Assembly (NCBI RefSeq): GCF_014903745.1
Contig: NZ_JACVXA010000046.1
Span: 1-42,431, forward strand
DNA from: Mangrovicoccus algicola
GTDB taxonomy: Bacteria > Pseudomonadota > Alphaproteobacteria > Rhodobacterales > Rhodobacteraceae
Length of the DNA stretch: 42,431 nucleotides
Reading direction: 5' to 3'
Shown here: positions 1 to 8,221 of the stretch, in pieces
Layout of the letters: the number at the start of each line of letters is the position of its first letter
How positions within the stretch are numbered: the first letter of the stretch is position 1
Position numbers and translations under genes: made by a program
Notes under the pieces: generated by a model
The model's database searches: none
What the model saw: only the letters and a program-made list of their open reading frames with translations
Told to the model about the DNA's origin: nothing

Positions 1-450
1 TCAGGATCCCAAAACTGAATCCCTGTCACCGATAAGTGCAACAAGGTCTCCCGCAGCCCTGGCCTCATTCGCCTGCCGGAGCCGATGGCGCTGCTCTTTG
101 CGCCATGGCGGCAGCTGTACTGGAGCCATGGCCGCGCGTGCGGAAGGCCAACCCTTGGGTTGATCCGTGACCCGGGCATTCGCCTGCGGCGATGATCGCA
201 GGCAAATGCCCTCGCGGGCGGTGCGATCCGGATGCGGCCCGCGATGGCAGAGGCGGAAACCGGAGGGCGGCCGCCGGAAACGGGGAAATGCTGATGTCCG
301 GCGTGAAGACGGCACAGACGGGTCGCCGGGGCCGCTCCCCTTCAGCGGGGGTGCGAAGGTATTGCGCATGGCGCGGCGGCCGACCGATGGCGGACGGATG
401 TCCGGCCCGGGCGGCGAGGGCGGGGCAGGCCGTCCGCCCCGCCTGCCGGA
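1..450. other. Region without a convincing gene
   Basis: No reading frame here has both a recognisable protein and a ribosome binding site. The first ~70 bases are less GC-rich than the rest of the window. A minus-strand frame closes with a stop codon at 1-3 and could be read from an ATG at 129 as a 42-residue basic peptide, but it resembles no family I know. The overlapping plus-strand frames are arginine/proline-rich and look like GC-driven noise. The only clear structure is the hairpin at 176-209. Confidence 0.4.
176..209. repeat. Long hairpin (13-nt arms)
   Basis: The arms gcattcgcctgcg (176-188) and cgcaggcaaatgc (197-209) are reverse complements except for one position and enclose an 8-nt loop. 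There is no T-tract on either side, so it does not look like a standard intrinsic terminator. It lies in a gene-free stretch and could be an isolated REP-like palindrome or a structured RNA end. Its copy number in the genome is unknown. Confidence 0.45.
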
Positions 451-657
451 TCAGTTATTGGGGCAGGTGCCCAGGCTGCGGCAGGTCGCCCCCGCCGCGC
501 CGCCGATCAGGGCCCCGGTGACCGGGTCGCCGGAAATCACCTGCCCGGCGGCGCCGCCGATCGCCATCCCCGTCAGGGCGCGTTCGCCGTCCGTCTGACC
601 GCAGGCGGCGAGCGCGGCCATGCCGCAGAGCGCGGCCATCCATGTCATCCTTGTCAT
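451..657 (-). CDS. Small glycine-zipper lipoprotein (68 aa)
   Basis: The protein starts with a short hydrophobic signal ending in a lipobox, LAAC-G (cysteine at about residue 19), so it is probably lipidated and envelope-anchored. The rest is a glycine/alanine zipper (GMAIGGAAG...GALIGGAAGA) of the kind found in small outer-membrane lipoproteins that insert or pack as two short helices. The ATG at 657 is chosen because AAGGAGAGG lies just upstream of it. The longer frame to 777 lacks such a site and would bury the signal peptide. It is divergent from the two-component operon beginning at 900. A similar 58-residue lipoprotein is encoded at 20013-20189. No specific function can be assigned. Confidence 0.75.
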   Translation of the reverse strand: MTRMTWMAALCGMAALAACGQTDGERALTGMAIGGAAGQVISGDPVTGALIGGAAGATCRSLGTCPNN

Positions 658-899
658 CTTCCAGTTCCCTCTCCTTGGGGTGCGGCGCGATCCGGCGCGG
701 CCTTTCCGTGCGAATGCCGGGACCGGGCCGCGGGTTCCGCCGGTTGCACAGAATGCCGAGGGCTGCCGCCGCCGCAAGTCCCTTCGTCATCTGCCGGCCG
801 CCGCCGGCGGCGGGCTGCCGCCGCAGCCGGGTTGCGCCCGCCGGGGCTGGCCTTTTCGGGGCGTGCGCCTAGAGTTCGGCGTGACCGGATGGGGGTGCC

Positions 900-1577
900 A
901 TGAAGATATTGCTGGTCGAGGATGATGACCGGATCGCGACATTCGTGGCGGAAGGGCTGGCCCGGGAGGGCCATGCGGTGGAACAGCTCGGCGATGGCCG
1001 TGCCGCGCTGGCGCGGTGCCTGGAGGCCGAGCCCGATGTGGCGGTGGTCGACCGGATGCTGCCGGGGCTGGACGGACTGTCGCTGGTGCGCGCGCTGCGC
1101 GCGGCCGGGGCGGCCATGCCGGTGCTGGTGCTGACCGCGCTGGATCAGGTGGACCAGCGGGTCGAGGGGTTCCGCGCGGGGGCCGATGACTATCTCGGCA
1201 AGCCCTTCCATTTCGCCGAGCTCCTTGCCCGGGTCGAGGCGCTTGGCCGGCGCAAGGGCGGCGCGGCGCCGGAGACCGCCCTGAACGTGCATGACCTGAC
1301 CCTGGATCTGGTGACGCATCGCGCGACCCGCGCCGGGCAGGACATTCCGCTGCATGCACGGGAATACCGGCTGCTGGAACTGATGATGCGGCAGGCGGGG
1401 CGGGTGGTGACGCGCTCCATGCTGCTCGACCGGGTCTGGAACATCAATTTCGAACCGGGAACGACGGTGGTGGAGACCCATGTGAGCCGCTTGCGGGCCA
1501 AGGTGGACAAGCCTTTCGACTGTGCGCTGATCCATACCGTGCGCAATTTCGGCTACGTGATGCATGGGCCGCGCTGA
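900..1577 (+). CDS. OmpR-family response regulator
   Basis: A 225-residue two-domain regulator. The receiver domain (about 1-118) has the acidic pocket VEDDD at 6-10, the phospho-acceptor Asp51 in VVDRMLPG, the conserved Thr in VLTAL and the Lys in YLGKPF. The C-terminal part (about 128-225) is a winged-helix DNA-binding domain of OmpR/PhoB type, with the typical REYRLLELMM and ETHVSRLRAKVD segments. It should be phosphorylated by the histidine kinase encoded next, with which it overlaps by 14 nt. The downstream YfdX-family gene is a plausible target. The stimulus is unknown; the kinase family resembles regulators of the QseB/PmrA or CzcR type only in general architecture. Confidence 0.93.
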   Translation: MKILLVEDDDRIATFVAEGLAREGHAVEQLGDGRAALARCLEAEPDVAVVDRMLPGLDGLSLVRALRAAGAAMPVLVLTALDQVDQRVEGFRAGADDYLGKPFHFAELLARVEALGRRKGGAAPETALNVHDLTLDLVTHRATRAGQDIPLHAREYRLLELMMRQAGRVVTRSMLLDRVWNINFEPGTTVVETHVSRLRAKVDKPFDCALIHTVRNFGYVMHGPR

Positions 1578-2943
1578 GCGGCTGCGCCGGGCCGGGGCGG
1601 GCCTGACCTCGGGGGCCGCCTTCCGCGGCGCGCTTTACGGGATCGCCGCCTTCTGCGCGGTGCTGCTGCTGTCGGGCGTGGCGGTGCTGATGGCGGCGCG
1701 TCACGCGGTGATGGCCGATATCCAGGCGGGGCTGGCCGCGCAGCTGGCCATCGTCCAGGAAATGGCCGCTGCCAATGATCCCGTGGCCTTCGAGGCCACC
1801 GTGACCGACCTGGCGCGCCGCTTCGCCGCCGCCAACATGGTGGTCGCGGTCTATCAGCAGGGGCGCGTGGTTGCGGCCAATGCCGCGCTTCCGGCCACCC
1901 CCGCGACCTGGCGGCTGGTCGATGACGTCACGACGATCCGTGGCGAGACGCTGGAACGGGTGCTGGTGCTCAGCGGGCGGGCCGGCGGGTACACGGTGGT
2001 GCTGGGGCGCGACCTGGCCGGGGTGCGGCGGGTCAGCCATGCCATCGCCGGGGTGCTGGCCGGGGTGGGCGCGGTGATGGTGGCCACGCTGATTGCCATC
2101 GGCTGGGGGCTCAGCGCCCGGTCGGAACGGGCGCTCGGCCGGATCGAGGCGGCGCTGGACCTGGTCTCGCGCGGCGAGTTCGGGGCCCGCGCCCCGGTGG
2201 CGGCGGCGCCCGATCAGATCGACCGCGTGGCGGCCAAGATCAACATCCATCTCGACCGGCTGGAGGTGCTGATGGCCGAGGCGGCGAATCGTGCGGCGGC
2301 GATAGCGCATGACCTGCGGACGCCGCTGGCGCGCGCCATGCTCAGCGCCGAACGGCTGCTGGCCGCGACGGATGGCGGCGCGGAAGAGACGGAGGCCGCG
2401 GCCCTGGTCGAGGAGCTGGACCGGCTGGCGCGCATCTTCGACGCGATCCTGCGCATCGCCCGCATCGAAGGGGCGCAGGACGCGCGTCCGGCCGAACCGG
2501 TGGACCTGGGCAGCATCCTGGCGGAGGTCGCCGATCTCTACGGTGCCGCGGCAGAGGCGGCGGGACAGAGGCTGTCGGCCGAAGGGCAGGCCGTCGTCGC
2601 GGGCGATGCGGTGCTCCTGACCCAGGCCGCGGCCAACTTGGCCGCGAATGCGGTGGCCCATGCGGGGCCGGGGGCGCGGATCCGCCTGCGGGCGGGCGCG
2701 CCGGGGCCGGAAGCCGGGGCCGTGCTGGTCTGCGAGGATGACGGCAGGGGCGTCCCGGCGGCACAGCGGGGGCGGGTGCTGGATCCGTTCGTGCGGCTCG
2801 ACCTGGCTGCGGAAGGAACCGGGCTGGGCCTGACCTTCGTGCGCGCGGTCGCCGAGCGGCACGGCGCGCGGCTGGAACTGGCCGATGCGGATCCCGGCCT
2901 GCGGGTGACGATGGTCTTTCCGGCGCGCCTTACGGATTTGTAA
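1564..2943 (+). CDS. Sensor histidine kinase (HATPase_c)
   Basis: A 459-residue inner-membrane kinase with two transmembrane helices (about 22-44 and 160-184) flanking a periplasmic sensor region of about 115 residues. A HAMP-like linker follows, then the HisKA H-box AIAHDLRTPLA with His249. The ATP-binding domain shows the N-box (NLAANAVAHAG), a G1 box (EDDGRGVP) and a G2 box (GTGLGLTFVRAVAERHG). The start codon lies inside the response regulator gene (14-nt overlap), which implies translational coupling and a cognate pair. The periplasmic domain matches nothing I recognise, so the signal is open. The gene ends 73 nt before the YfdX-family gene. Confidence 0.93.
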   Translation: MGRAERLRRAGAGLTSGAAFRGALYGIAAFCAVLLLSGVAVLMAARHAVMADIQAGLAAQLAIVQEMAAANDPVAFEATVTDLARRFAAANMVVAVYQQGRVVAANAALPATPATWRLVDDVTTIRGETLERVLVLSGRAGGYTVVLGRDLAGVRRVSHAIAGVLAGVGAVMVATLIAIGWGLSARSERALGRIEAALDLVSRGEFGARAPVAAAPDQIDRVAAKINIHLDRLEVLMAEAANRAAAIAHDLRTPLARAMLSAERLLAATDGGAEETEAAALVEELDRLARIFDAILRIARIEGAQDARPAEPVDLGSILAEVADLYGAAAEAAGQRLSAEGQAVVAGDAVLLTQAAANLAANAVAHAGPGARIRLRAGAPGPEAGAVLVCEDDGRGVPAAQRGRVLDPFVRLDLAAEGTGLGLTFVRAVAERHGARLELADADPGLRVTMVFPARLTDL

Positions 2944-2966
2944 ACTTCGCCGCATTGGGCCGTAAG
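2929..2966. promoter_or_regulatory. Inverted repeat upstream of the YfdX gene
   Basis: CTTACGG (2929-2935) and CCGTAAG (2960-2966) form 7-bp perfect arms about 24 nt apart. They straddle the kinase stop codon and end 50 nt before the YfdX start. It could be a binding site for the response regulator or a weak intercistronic hairpin. There is no T-tract. Confidence 0.3.
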
Positions 2967-3006
2967 GGGGTCTGCCCATCTGGATTGCGTGACCAACGAA
3001 ACCCAT

Positions 3007-3011
3007 GGAGG
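3007..3011 (+). promoter_or_regulatory. Ribosome binding site fixing the YfdX start
   Basis: GGAGG lies 5 nt before the ATG at 3017. It overlaps the codons after the upstream in-frame ATG at 3005, which itself has no Shine-Dalgarno. The 3017 start also gives a cleaner signal peptide. Confidence 0.6.
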
Positions 3012-3016
3012 ACAAG

Positions 3017-3790
3017 ATGGCACAGCGCATGACCCCCGGCCGCAGGCTCGCGATTCTTCTGGCGACCGCGGCGGCCCTGGCCTCTCCGGCCGCGACCGTC
3101 GCCGTTGCCGCCGAAAGCGGCCGCGCCGCCGAACAGGCGCAGCAGGCGGCGCCGGCCGCAACCGATCCGGGCTATGCGACGCAGGACGCGCTGCTCCGGG
3201 CGTCGCAGGAAGGGCTGGAGGTGCTCGGCAAGGTGCATCAGGCGCGCGCCGAATTGCAGGAGGGCCAGTCCGACACGGCGGGCACGCTGCTGGAGGAGGC
3301 CTCGGCCACGCTGGATGACGCGGGCAAGGATCTGCGGCAGATGATGGTGGCGGATACCGAAAGCGCCACGGATGACCCGGTTTTCGTCCCTGTCGACGTG
3401 CAGATCGGCTATGGCGAAAGCTTCGTGCCGGACGATGCCTCGAAACAGGCGCTGGACGAGGCGGGGGCGCAGTTGCGCGCCGACCAGCCCGGCGAGGCGC
3501 TGAAGACCATGCGGCTGGCGGAGCTGGACATGCAGGTCGTCGCCGCGATGATGCCGCTGCAGGAGACCCTGGGGCATATCTCGGATGCGCGCACGGCCAT
3601 TTCCGGCGGCGATACCGCGCAGGCGCAGGCCTCGCTGGCGGCGCTGGAGGACGGGGTCGTCGTGCGCGGATGGGATATCGACGCCATTCCGCGCCAGGGC
3701 GACGGATCCGTCCAGCAATCCTCGGCCGCTTCCGCCCTGTCGCAACCCGCGCCGGGACCGGCGCGGGCGCCGGTCACCGCGGCGGAGTGA
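3017..3790 (+). CDS. YfdX-family periplasmic protein
   Basis: A 257-residue protein beginning with a signal peptide (basic start, hydrophobic run, cleavage near AVAAES). The mature part is mostly helical and resembles E. coli YfdX along its length. Shared segments include an early repeat of the type GLEVLGKVHQAR, the FVPVDVQIGYGESFVP block, and the final DARTAISGGDTAQA...VV block. In E. coli YfdX lies under control of the EvgAS two-component system and is linked to acid or antibiotic stress, but its biochemical role is not established. Here it directly follows a two-component operon on the same strand, which suggests regulation by it. The C-terminal ~30 residues are Ala/Pro/Gln-rich and probably disordered. 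Confidence 0.85.
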   Translation: MAQRMTPGRRLAILLATAAALASPAATVAVAAESGRAAEQAQQAAPAATDPGYATQDALLRASQEGLEVLGKVHQARAELQEGQSDTAGTLLEEASATLDDAGKDLRQMMVADTESATDDPVFVPVDVQIGYGESFVPDDASKQALDEAGAQLRADQPGEALKTMRLAELDMQVVAAMMPLQETLGHISDARTAISGGDTAQAQASLAALEDGVVVRGWDIDAIPRQGDGSVQQSSAASALSQPAPGPARAPVTAAE

Positions 3791-3797
3791 CCTTGCC

Positions 3798-3839
3798 CCG
3801 GTCCGGTCCCGCGAAGAGACATCCGGGACCGGGCCGGTT
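3798..3839 (+). terminator. Putative terminator after the YfdX gene
   Basis: A 14-bp GC-rich stem (3798-3811 with 3824-3837, one G-T wobble) encloses a 12-nt loop and is followed by only two T residues. It begins 8 nt after the YfdX stop codon. The weak T-tract leaves efficiency uncertain. Confidence 0.5.
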
Positions 3840-3901
3840 CAAGCGCGGCGCCATGCGCGCTAGGATGCCTCCGGTGACCGGCAGCGGAAGGATCGGCCGA
3901 C

Positions 3902-4459
3902 ATGGACATTCCCAGGCGTGCGGGGCTTGCCGCGCTGGCCGCCCTGGCGGCGAACGGGCTTTACCTGCTGTTCTCGGCCGTGCTGGGCCTTCTCGTGGCC
4001 GCCCTCGTCGGGGCGGCTCTCGGCTATGCCCTGCGCGGCGGCGGGGGTGCGGGGATCGCGCAGGGCGGGGCGCGCCTTGCGCGACGGGCTCCGGCCCCCG
4101 CCGTCCCTACGCCGCCATCGGAATTCACCGCTGCGGTGGAAGAACTGCGCCGCCTCGCGCGGCGCTGCGAGCCCGAGGCGCGCGCGCCGTTGCTGCGCAT
4201 CGCGCGCCATTTGTCGGTGCTGTCGCGGGCGGAGCTTCCCGACACGGAAACCCGGCGGGAACGCGAGATCGCGGAGGAGTTGCGTGCCGGGCTTTCCCTT
4301 TTGCGCCGCCGCGGGGGTACGGTCGCGCCGGAGGCGGTGGCGCCTTTGCTGGCGCTGGCCGAGACGCTGGAGCGGGCCTCGGCCGAGGCCCGAAGGACGC
4401 GCGAGCACGCCTTTGCCGGGCAGGTCCGCGCGCTGGTCTCGGACCTGCGCCCCGATTGA
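3902..4459 (+). CDS. Hypothetical membrane-anchored protein (185 aa)
   Basis: I do not recognise this family. The N-terminus has one long or two short hydrophobic helices (about residues 8-45, Ala/Leu-rich). A Gly/Ala/Pro linker (about 46-72) and a charged, strongly helical C-terminal domain (about 73-185) follow. The latter is rich in Arg, Glu, Ala and Leu and could form a coiled coil or helical bundle in the cytoplasm. GGAAGGA upstream of the ATG at 3902 supports translation. It stands alone between the YfdX terminator and a minus-strand gene. A function cannot be assigned. Confidence 0.6.
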   Translation: MDIPRRAGLAALAALAANGLYLLFSAVLGLLVAALVGAALGYALRGGGGAGIAQGGARLARRAPAPAVPTPPSEFTAAVEELRRLARRCEPEARAPLLRIARHLSVLSRAELPDTETRREREIAEELRAGLSLLRRRGGTVAPEAVAPLLALAETLERASAEARRTREHAFAGQVRALVSDLRPD

Positions 4460-4489
4460 GGGACGCCGCGCGCCGGCGGCCGGGCGCCC

Positions 4490-4828
4490 TCAGCGGCAGA
4501 CGCGCTGGGCCGTCGTGCCGAAGGTCCGGTAGCGGCGCCAGAAATCGGAATGCCTGTCATTGTCCGATTGCCGGATATCCTGCGCCATCTGCGGATCGCG
4601 GAAGAATTTCGCCGCCATGCGCTGATCCGACCGGGTCAGGGTCTGGTCGGCGACACGCTGGATGCAGGTGCATAGCGGCGCCGAGGCGGCGGTGCGTTCG
4701 GAGCGCAGGCAGGCCTTCTCGATGCGGGCGGCCATCGCCGTGGTTGCGGTCAGGACGAGGGTGGCGGCGATCAGGCCGCCGACGCCGACCGCGCGCGCGG
4801 TCGGAAGACGGGTCTTCGCGGGGGACAT
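4490..4828 (-). CDS. Conserved small secreted protein, cysteine-containing
   Basis: A 112-residue protein with a signal peptide or single anchor (about residues 10-34, hydrophobic, ending TAMAA), followed by about 78 mature residues. The mature part has four cysteines in two close pairs or positions (KACL, CTCIQ, and the terminal CR), probably forming disulfides in the periplasm, and a conserved-looking block QRMAAKFFRDP. Homologous small proteins in Rhodobacteraceae carry the doubtful database name 'arginine transporter'; nothing here resembles a transporter. The ATG at 4828 is chosen over an upstream in-frame start at 4891 because it begins the signal sequence and has CGAGG upstream. Confidence 0.7.
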   Translation of the reverse strand: MSPAKTRLPTARAVGVGGLIAATLVLTATTAMAARIEKACLRSERTAASAPLCTCIQRVADQTLTRSDQRMAAKFFRDPQMAQDIRQSDNDRHSDFWRRYRTFGTTAQRVCR

Positions 4829-5163
4829 GCTCTGCCTCGGTTTTTTTGAGTCTTGTGCGGCAAGAGTAGGAAAATCGGCCTCCCCGGGCAAGGGGCCGCC
4901 GGAATGCCGGTCGGCATTGACGCAGGATTGACGCAGGGGCGTTTCCCTGCGGCGGGGTCGCGGCCGAGGATGGCGGGCGGGCCCGCGCTCCGCCGGGCGG
5001 TTGCCTGCCTGTCGCCCTGCCGGGGGTCGCAGGCAAGTTCTTGTTGGGTTGCAGCGGCTTGCCCGCGGGCGGCGGGCATCGGCGCGGGATCGGGCGGCGC
5101 TGCGCGGCGCGAAGGTCGCGCATAGCCATTGACGGCGCGCGGAAAGCCTGCAAATGCAGCCGC
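4829..5163. other. Divergent intergenic region before lepA
   Basis: These 335 nt separate a minus-strand gene from lepA and must carry both promoters. An 11-bp unit attgacgcagg occurs twice in direct tandem (4917-4927 and 4928-4938). A TTGACG hexamer at 5129-5134 could be a -35 element for lepA, but the matching -10 is poor. CTGCaaatGCAG at 5148-5159 is a short inverted repeat just before the start codon. No open reading frame or structural RNA is evident. Confidence 0.4.
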
Positions 5164-6963
5164 ATGACCGAGCTTTCCCGCATCCGAAACTTCTCCATCG
5201 TAGCCCATATCGACCACGGCAAGTCCACGCTGGCCGATCGCCTGATCCAGTCCACCAACACGGTGTCGGAACGGGAGATGAAGGAACAGCTGCTTGATGC
5301 CATGGATATCGAGCGGGAACGCGGCATCACCATCAAGGCGAATACCGTCCGGATCGAGTATATCGCCGATGACGGCGAACTCTACGTGCTGAACCTGATC
5401 GACACGCCCGGCCATGTCGACTTCGCTTATGAGGTGTCGCGGTCGATGCGCGCGGTCGAGGGGTCGCTGCTGGTCGTGGACTCCACCCAGGGCGTCGAGG
5501 CGCAGACCCTGGCCAATGTCTATCAGGCCATCGAGGCGGATCACGAGATCGTCCCGGTGCTGAACAAGATCGACCTGCCCGCTGCCGATTGCGAGCGCGT
5601 TGCCGAGCAGATCGAGGACGTGATCGGCATCGACGCCTCCGATGCGCTGCGCGTCTCGGCCAAGTCGGGGATCGGCATCAAGGAGACGCTGGAGGCGATC
5701 GTCACCCGGCTGCCCGCGCCCGGCGGCGATGCGGCAGCGCCGCTGAAGGCGATGCTGGTGGACAGCTGGTACGACGCGTATCTGGGCGTGGTGGTCCTGA
5801 TCCGGGTCATGGACGGCGTCATCCGCAAGGGCGATCGCATCGTCATGATGGGCACCGGCGGCAAGTATCCGGTCGAACGTCTCGGCGTGTTCCGTCCCGC
5901 GATGCAGAATGTCGACGAGCTGGGCCCGGGCGAGATCGGGTTCTTCACCGCCTCGATCAAGCAGGTCCGCGACACCCGGGTCGGCGACACGATCACCCAT
6001 GAGAAGAAGGGCGCGGACAAGCCGCTGCCCGGCTTCAAGCCGTCGGTGCCGGTGGTGTTCTGCGGCCTCTTCCCGGTCGACTCGGCCGAGTTCGAGGACC
6101 TGCGCAGCGCGATCGAGAAACTGGCGCTGAACGACGCCTCCTTCTCCTACGAGATGGAAACCTCCGCCGCGCTCGGCTTCGGCTTCCGCTGCGGCTTCCT
6201 GGGGCTGCTGCACCTGGAGGTGATCCGCGACCGGCTGGAACGCGAATATGACATCGAGCTGATCACCACCGCGCCGTCGGTGGTCTATCACCTGTTCATG
6301 AAGGACGGCTCGCAGACCGAGTTGCACAATCCCGCGGACATGCCCGATCCCAGCATCGTCAGCCATGTCGAGGAGCCGCGCATCAAGGCGACGATCATGG
6401 TGCCCGACGAATACCTGGGCGACGTGCTGAAACTCTGCCAGGACCGCCGCGGCATCCAGCTGGACCTGACCTATGCCGGGTCCCGCGCGATGGTGGTGTA
6501 CGACCTTCCGCTGAACGAGGTCGTGTTCGACTTCTACGACCGGCTGAAATCGGTGACCAAGGGCTATGCCTCCTTCGACTACCAGATGGAGGGCTATCGC
6601 GAGGACAACCTCGTCAAGATGCAGATCCTCGTCAATGACGAGCCGGTCGACGCGCTCTCGATGATGGTCCATCGCGACCGGGCGGAGATGCGGGGCCGGG
6701 CGATGTGCGAGAAGCTCAAGGACCTGATCCCGCGGCACATGTTCAAGATCCCGATCCAGGCGGCGATCGGCGGCAAGGTCATCGCCCGCGAGACCCTGTC
6801 GGCGATGCGCAAGGACGTGACGGCCAAGTGCTATGGCGGCGACGCCACGCGGAAGAAGAAGCTCCTGGAGAAGCAGAAGGCCGGCAAGAAGAAGATGCGC
6901 CAGTTCGGCAAGGTGGAGATCCCGCAGGAAGCCTTCATCTCGGCGCTGAAGATGGACGAGTAG
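5164..6963 (+). CDS. Elongation factor 4 (LepA), ribosome back-translocase GTPase
   Basis: A 599-residue translational GTPase, exactly the usual LepA length. The G domain shows the P-loop AHIDHGKST (about 14-22), the switch region with [15 protein letters not shown] and NKID. It is followed by EF-G-like domains II, III and V and the LepA-specific C-terminal domain rich in lysine ([16 protein letters not shown]). EF4 acts on stalled or mistranslocated ribosomes and in ribosome biogenesis under stress. The start at 5164 gives the canonical N-terminus ([15 protein letters not shown]); the upstream extension in the frame is not LepA-like. The Shine-Dalgarno is weak. It is transcribed alone and ends in a strong terminator. 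Confidence 0.98.
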   Translation: MTELSRIRNFSIVAHIDHGKSTLADRLIQSTNTVSEREMKEQLLDAMDIERERGITIKANTVRIEYIADDGELYVLNLIDTPGHVDFAYEVSRSMRAVEGSLLVVDSTQGVEAQTLANVYQAIEADHEIVPVLNKIDLPAADCERVAEQIEDVIGIDASDALRVSAKSGIGIKETLEAIVTRLPAPGGDAAAPLKAMLVDSWYDAYLGVVVLIRVMDGVIRKGDRIVMMGTGGKYPVERLGVFRPAMQNVDELGPGEIGFFTASIKQVRDTRVGDTITHEKKGADKPLPGFKPSVPVVFCGLFPVDSAEFEDLRSAIEKLALNDASFSYEMETSAALGFGFRCGFLGLLHLEVIRDRLEREYDIELITTAPSVVYHLFMKDGSQTELHNPADMPDPSIVSHVEEPRIKATIMVPDEYLGDVLKLCQDRRGIQLDLTYAGSRAMVVYDLPLNEVVFDFYDRLKSVTKGYASFDYQMEGYREDNLVKMQILVNDEPVDALSMMVHRDRAEMRGRAMCEKLKDLIPRHMFKIPIQAAIGGKVIARETLSAMRKDVTAKCYGGDATRKKKLLEKQKAGKKKMRQFGKVEIPQEAFISALKMDE

Positions 6964-6986
6964 GGCCCGCAGCGGCCCGCCCCGGA

Positions 6987-7012
6987 AAAGGCGCCCCCGG
7001 CGGGGCGCCTTT
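6987..7012. terminator. Bidirectional intrinsic terminator, lepA / peroxiredoxin
   Basis: A perfect 11-bp stem, AAAGGCGCCCC (6987-6997) and GGGGCGCCTTT (7002-7012), has a 4-nt loop. The A/T ends give a T run in both directions. It lies between the converging lepA and peroxiredoxin genes. Confidence 0.85.
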
Positions 7013-7018
7013 CGCGTT

Positions 7019-7507
7019 TCAGATCGCCGCCAGAAGGCCTTCGCCGGCCGAGATCTCGCAGGTGCCGGGGCTTTCCTCGAGGTGCAGCGTCGTGACGACC
7101 CCGTCCTCGACCAGCATGGCGTAGCGCTTGGACCGGCCGATCAGCCCGGCGGGGGGCGCGGTGAAATCCAGCCCGAGCGCCCTGGTGAAGCTGCCATCTG
7201 CATCGCCCAGCATGGTGATCCCGGCCGCGGTCGCGCCGGTTGCCTCGCCCCAGGCCTTCATCACGAAGGGGTCGTTGACCGAGACGCAGACGATCTCGTC
7301 CACGCCTTTTTCCGCGAACCCGTCCTTGGTGCGGATGAAGGAGGGCACATGCGCCGAGCTGCAGGTCGGGGTATAGGCGCCGGGCACGGCGAAGATCACC
7401 AGCTTGCGGCCCTTGGTCAGCGCGCCGATCTCCACGGCTTCGGGGCCGGCCTCGCCCATTTTCACGAGCGTGCCCTCGGGCAGGGCCTGTCCGGGTTCGA
7501 TGGTCAT
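7019..7507 (-). CDS. Peroxiredoxin, Prx5 type
   Basis: A 162-residue thiol peroxidase that reduces hydrogen peroxide and organic hydroperoxides in the cytosol. The family signature PGAYTPTCS carries the peroxidatic cysteine (about residue 49), with the accompanying Pro, Thr and downstream Arg of the active site. A second cysteine near the C-terminus (GTCEIS, about 150) is in the position of the resolving cysteine of atypical 2-Cys Prx5 enzymes. The length fits the stand-alone form without a fused glutaredoxin. It is divergent from rsmD. Confidence 0.93.
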   Translation of the reverse strand: MTIEPGQALPEGTLVKMGEAGPEAVEIGALTKGRKLVIFAVPGAYTPTCSSAHVPSFIRTKDGFAEKGVDEIVCVSVNDPFVMKAWGEATGATAAGITMLGDADGSFTRALGLDFTAPPAGLIGRSKRYAMLVEDGVVTTLHLEESPGTCEISAGEGLLAAI

Positions 7508-7610
7508 GGTCGCGCATCCTTCTCATGTTTGCGTCCGTTCCGCGGACCGTTATAGGGGCTCGCAGCGCCCGCGCCAGAGTCCACCGCGGGTGCGCGACGA
7601 AAGGTGAACC

Positions 7611-8201
7611 ATGCGCATCATTGCCGGAGCCTGGCGCGGCCGCGCCCTGACCCCCGTCGGAAAGGGCGACCCGTCCCATCAGCTGCGCCCGACCACCGAC
7701 CGGGTGCGCGAAAGCCTGTTCAACGTGATCGCGGGCGGCCGTTTCGGCGACCCGGTCGAGGGGGCGCGGGTGCTGGACCTGTTCGCGGGAACCGGCGCGC
7801 TGGGGCTGGAGGCGCTCAGCCGCGGCGCGACGTCGGCGGTCTTCGTGGAAAGCGGCCGGGTCGGGCAGAGGCTGATCCGCGCCAACCTGGCGCTGCTGGG
7901 CGCCCGGGGAAGGCTGATCGCGCGGGATGCCACGCGGCTGGGCCCGGCGGAGCCGGGCGAGGCGGCGGATCTGGTCTTCCTCGACCCGCCCTATGGCCGC
8001 GATCTGGGCGCCCGTGCACTGGCCGCGGCGCAGGCGGGCGGATGGATCGCCCCGGGCGCCCTGGTGGTGTGGGAGGAAAGCACCCCGCAAGCCGCCCCGC
8101 CGGGATTCGAGCTTCTGGAACAGCGCCGCTACGGCGACACGCATGCCAGTTTCCTGCGCGCGCCGGAGGCGGACAGCCCCGCGGAACCGGAACGGGGCTG
8201 A
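7611..8201 (+). CDS. 16S rRNA (guanine966-N2)-methyltransferase RsmD
   Basis: A 196-residue Rossmann-fold methyltransferase that uses SAM to methylate G966 of 16S rRNA during small-subunit assembly. The SAM-binding motif LDLFAGTGALGLEAL (about 54-68) and the catalytic LDPPYG (about 124-129) are intact. So is the N-terminal RxxTDRVRESLFN segment, here RPTTDRVRESLFN, typical of RsmD. AAAGGTG stands 5 nt before the ATG. It is a monocistronic gene followed by a short AT-rich hairpin. Confidence 0.96.
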   Translation: MRIIAGAWRGRALTPVGKGDPSHQLRPTTDRVRESLFNVIAGGRFGDPVEGARVLDLFAGTGALGLEALSRGATSAVFVESGRVGQRLIRANLALLGARGRLIARDATRLGPAEPGEAADLVFLDPPYGRDLGARALAAAQAGGWIAPGALVVWEESTPQAAPPGFELLEQRRYGDTHASFLRAPEADSPAEPERG

Positions 8202-8221
8202 CTCGCCGCCAAGGTCGTATT

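Noticed and set aside
1-369. A 122-residue minus-strand open frame ending at the window start
   Set aside because: It is Arg/Pro/Ser-rich without a recognisable motif or ribosome binding site, and the composition fits GC-driven noise. A short basic peptide from 129 remains possible but unsupported.
2050-2120. Degenerate second Walker A motifs and low-complexity Ala/Gly stretches considered as signs of gene decay, here in the kinase and likewise in the ABC ATPase
   Set aside because: The kinase stretch is its second transmembrane helix, and the degenerate second nucleotide-binding site of the ATPase is normal for RbsA/BMP-type proteins.
1444-3030. A 528-residue open frame on the minus strand across the kinase gene
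   Set aside because: It is the antisense shadow of the histidine kinase: full of His/Arg/Gln runs, no domain, and the plus-strand gene is certain.
4917-4938. Tandem 11-bp repeat before lepA considered as an operator or iteron
   Set aside because: Only two copies, no symmetry, and no plausible partner. It may be a chance duplication, so it is noted only in the intergenic entry.
5148-5159. CTGCaaatGCAG before lepA considered as a second PhaR site
   Set aside because: Its short 4-bp arms are easily found by chance in GC-rich DNA, and there is no extended symmetry as at 32110-32128.
4771-6738. A 655-residue minus-strand open frame opposite lepA
   Set aside because: It is the antisense of lepA with no recognisable protein features; LepA is complete and canonical on the plus strand.
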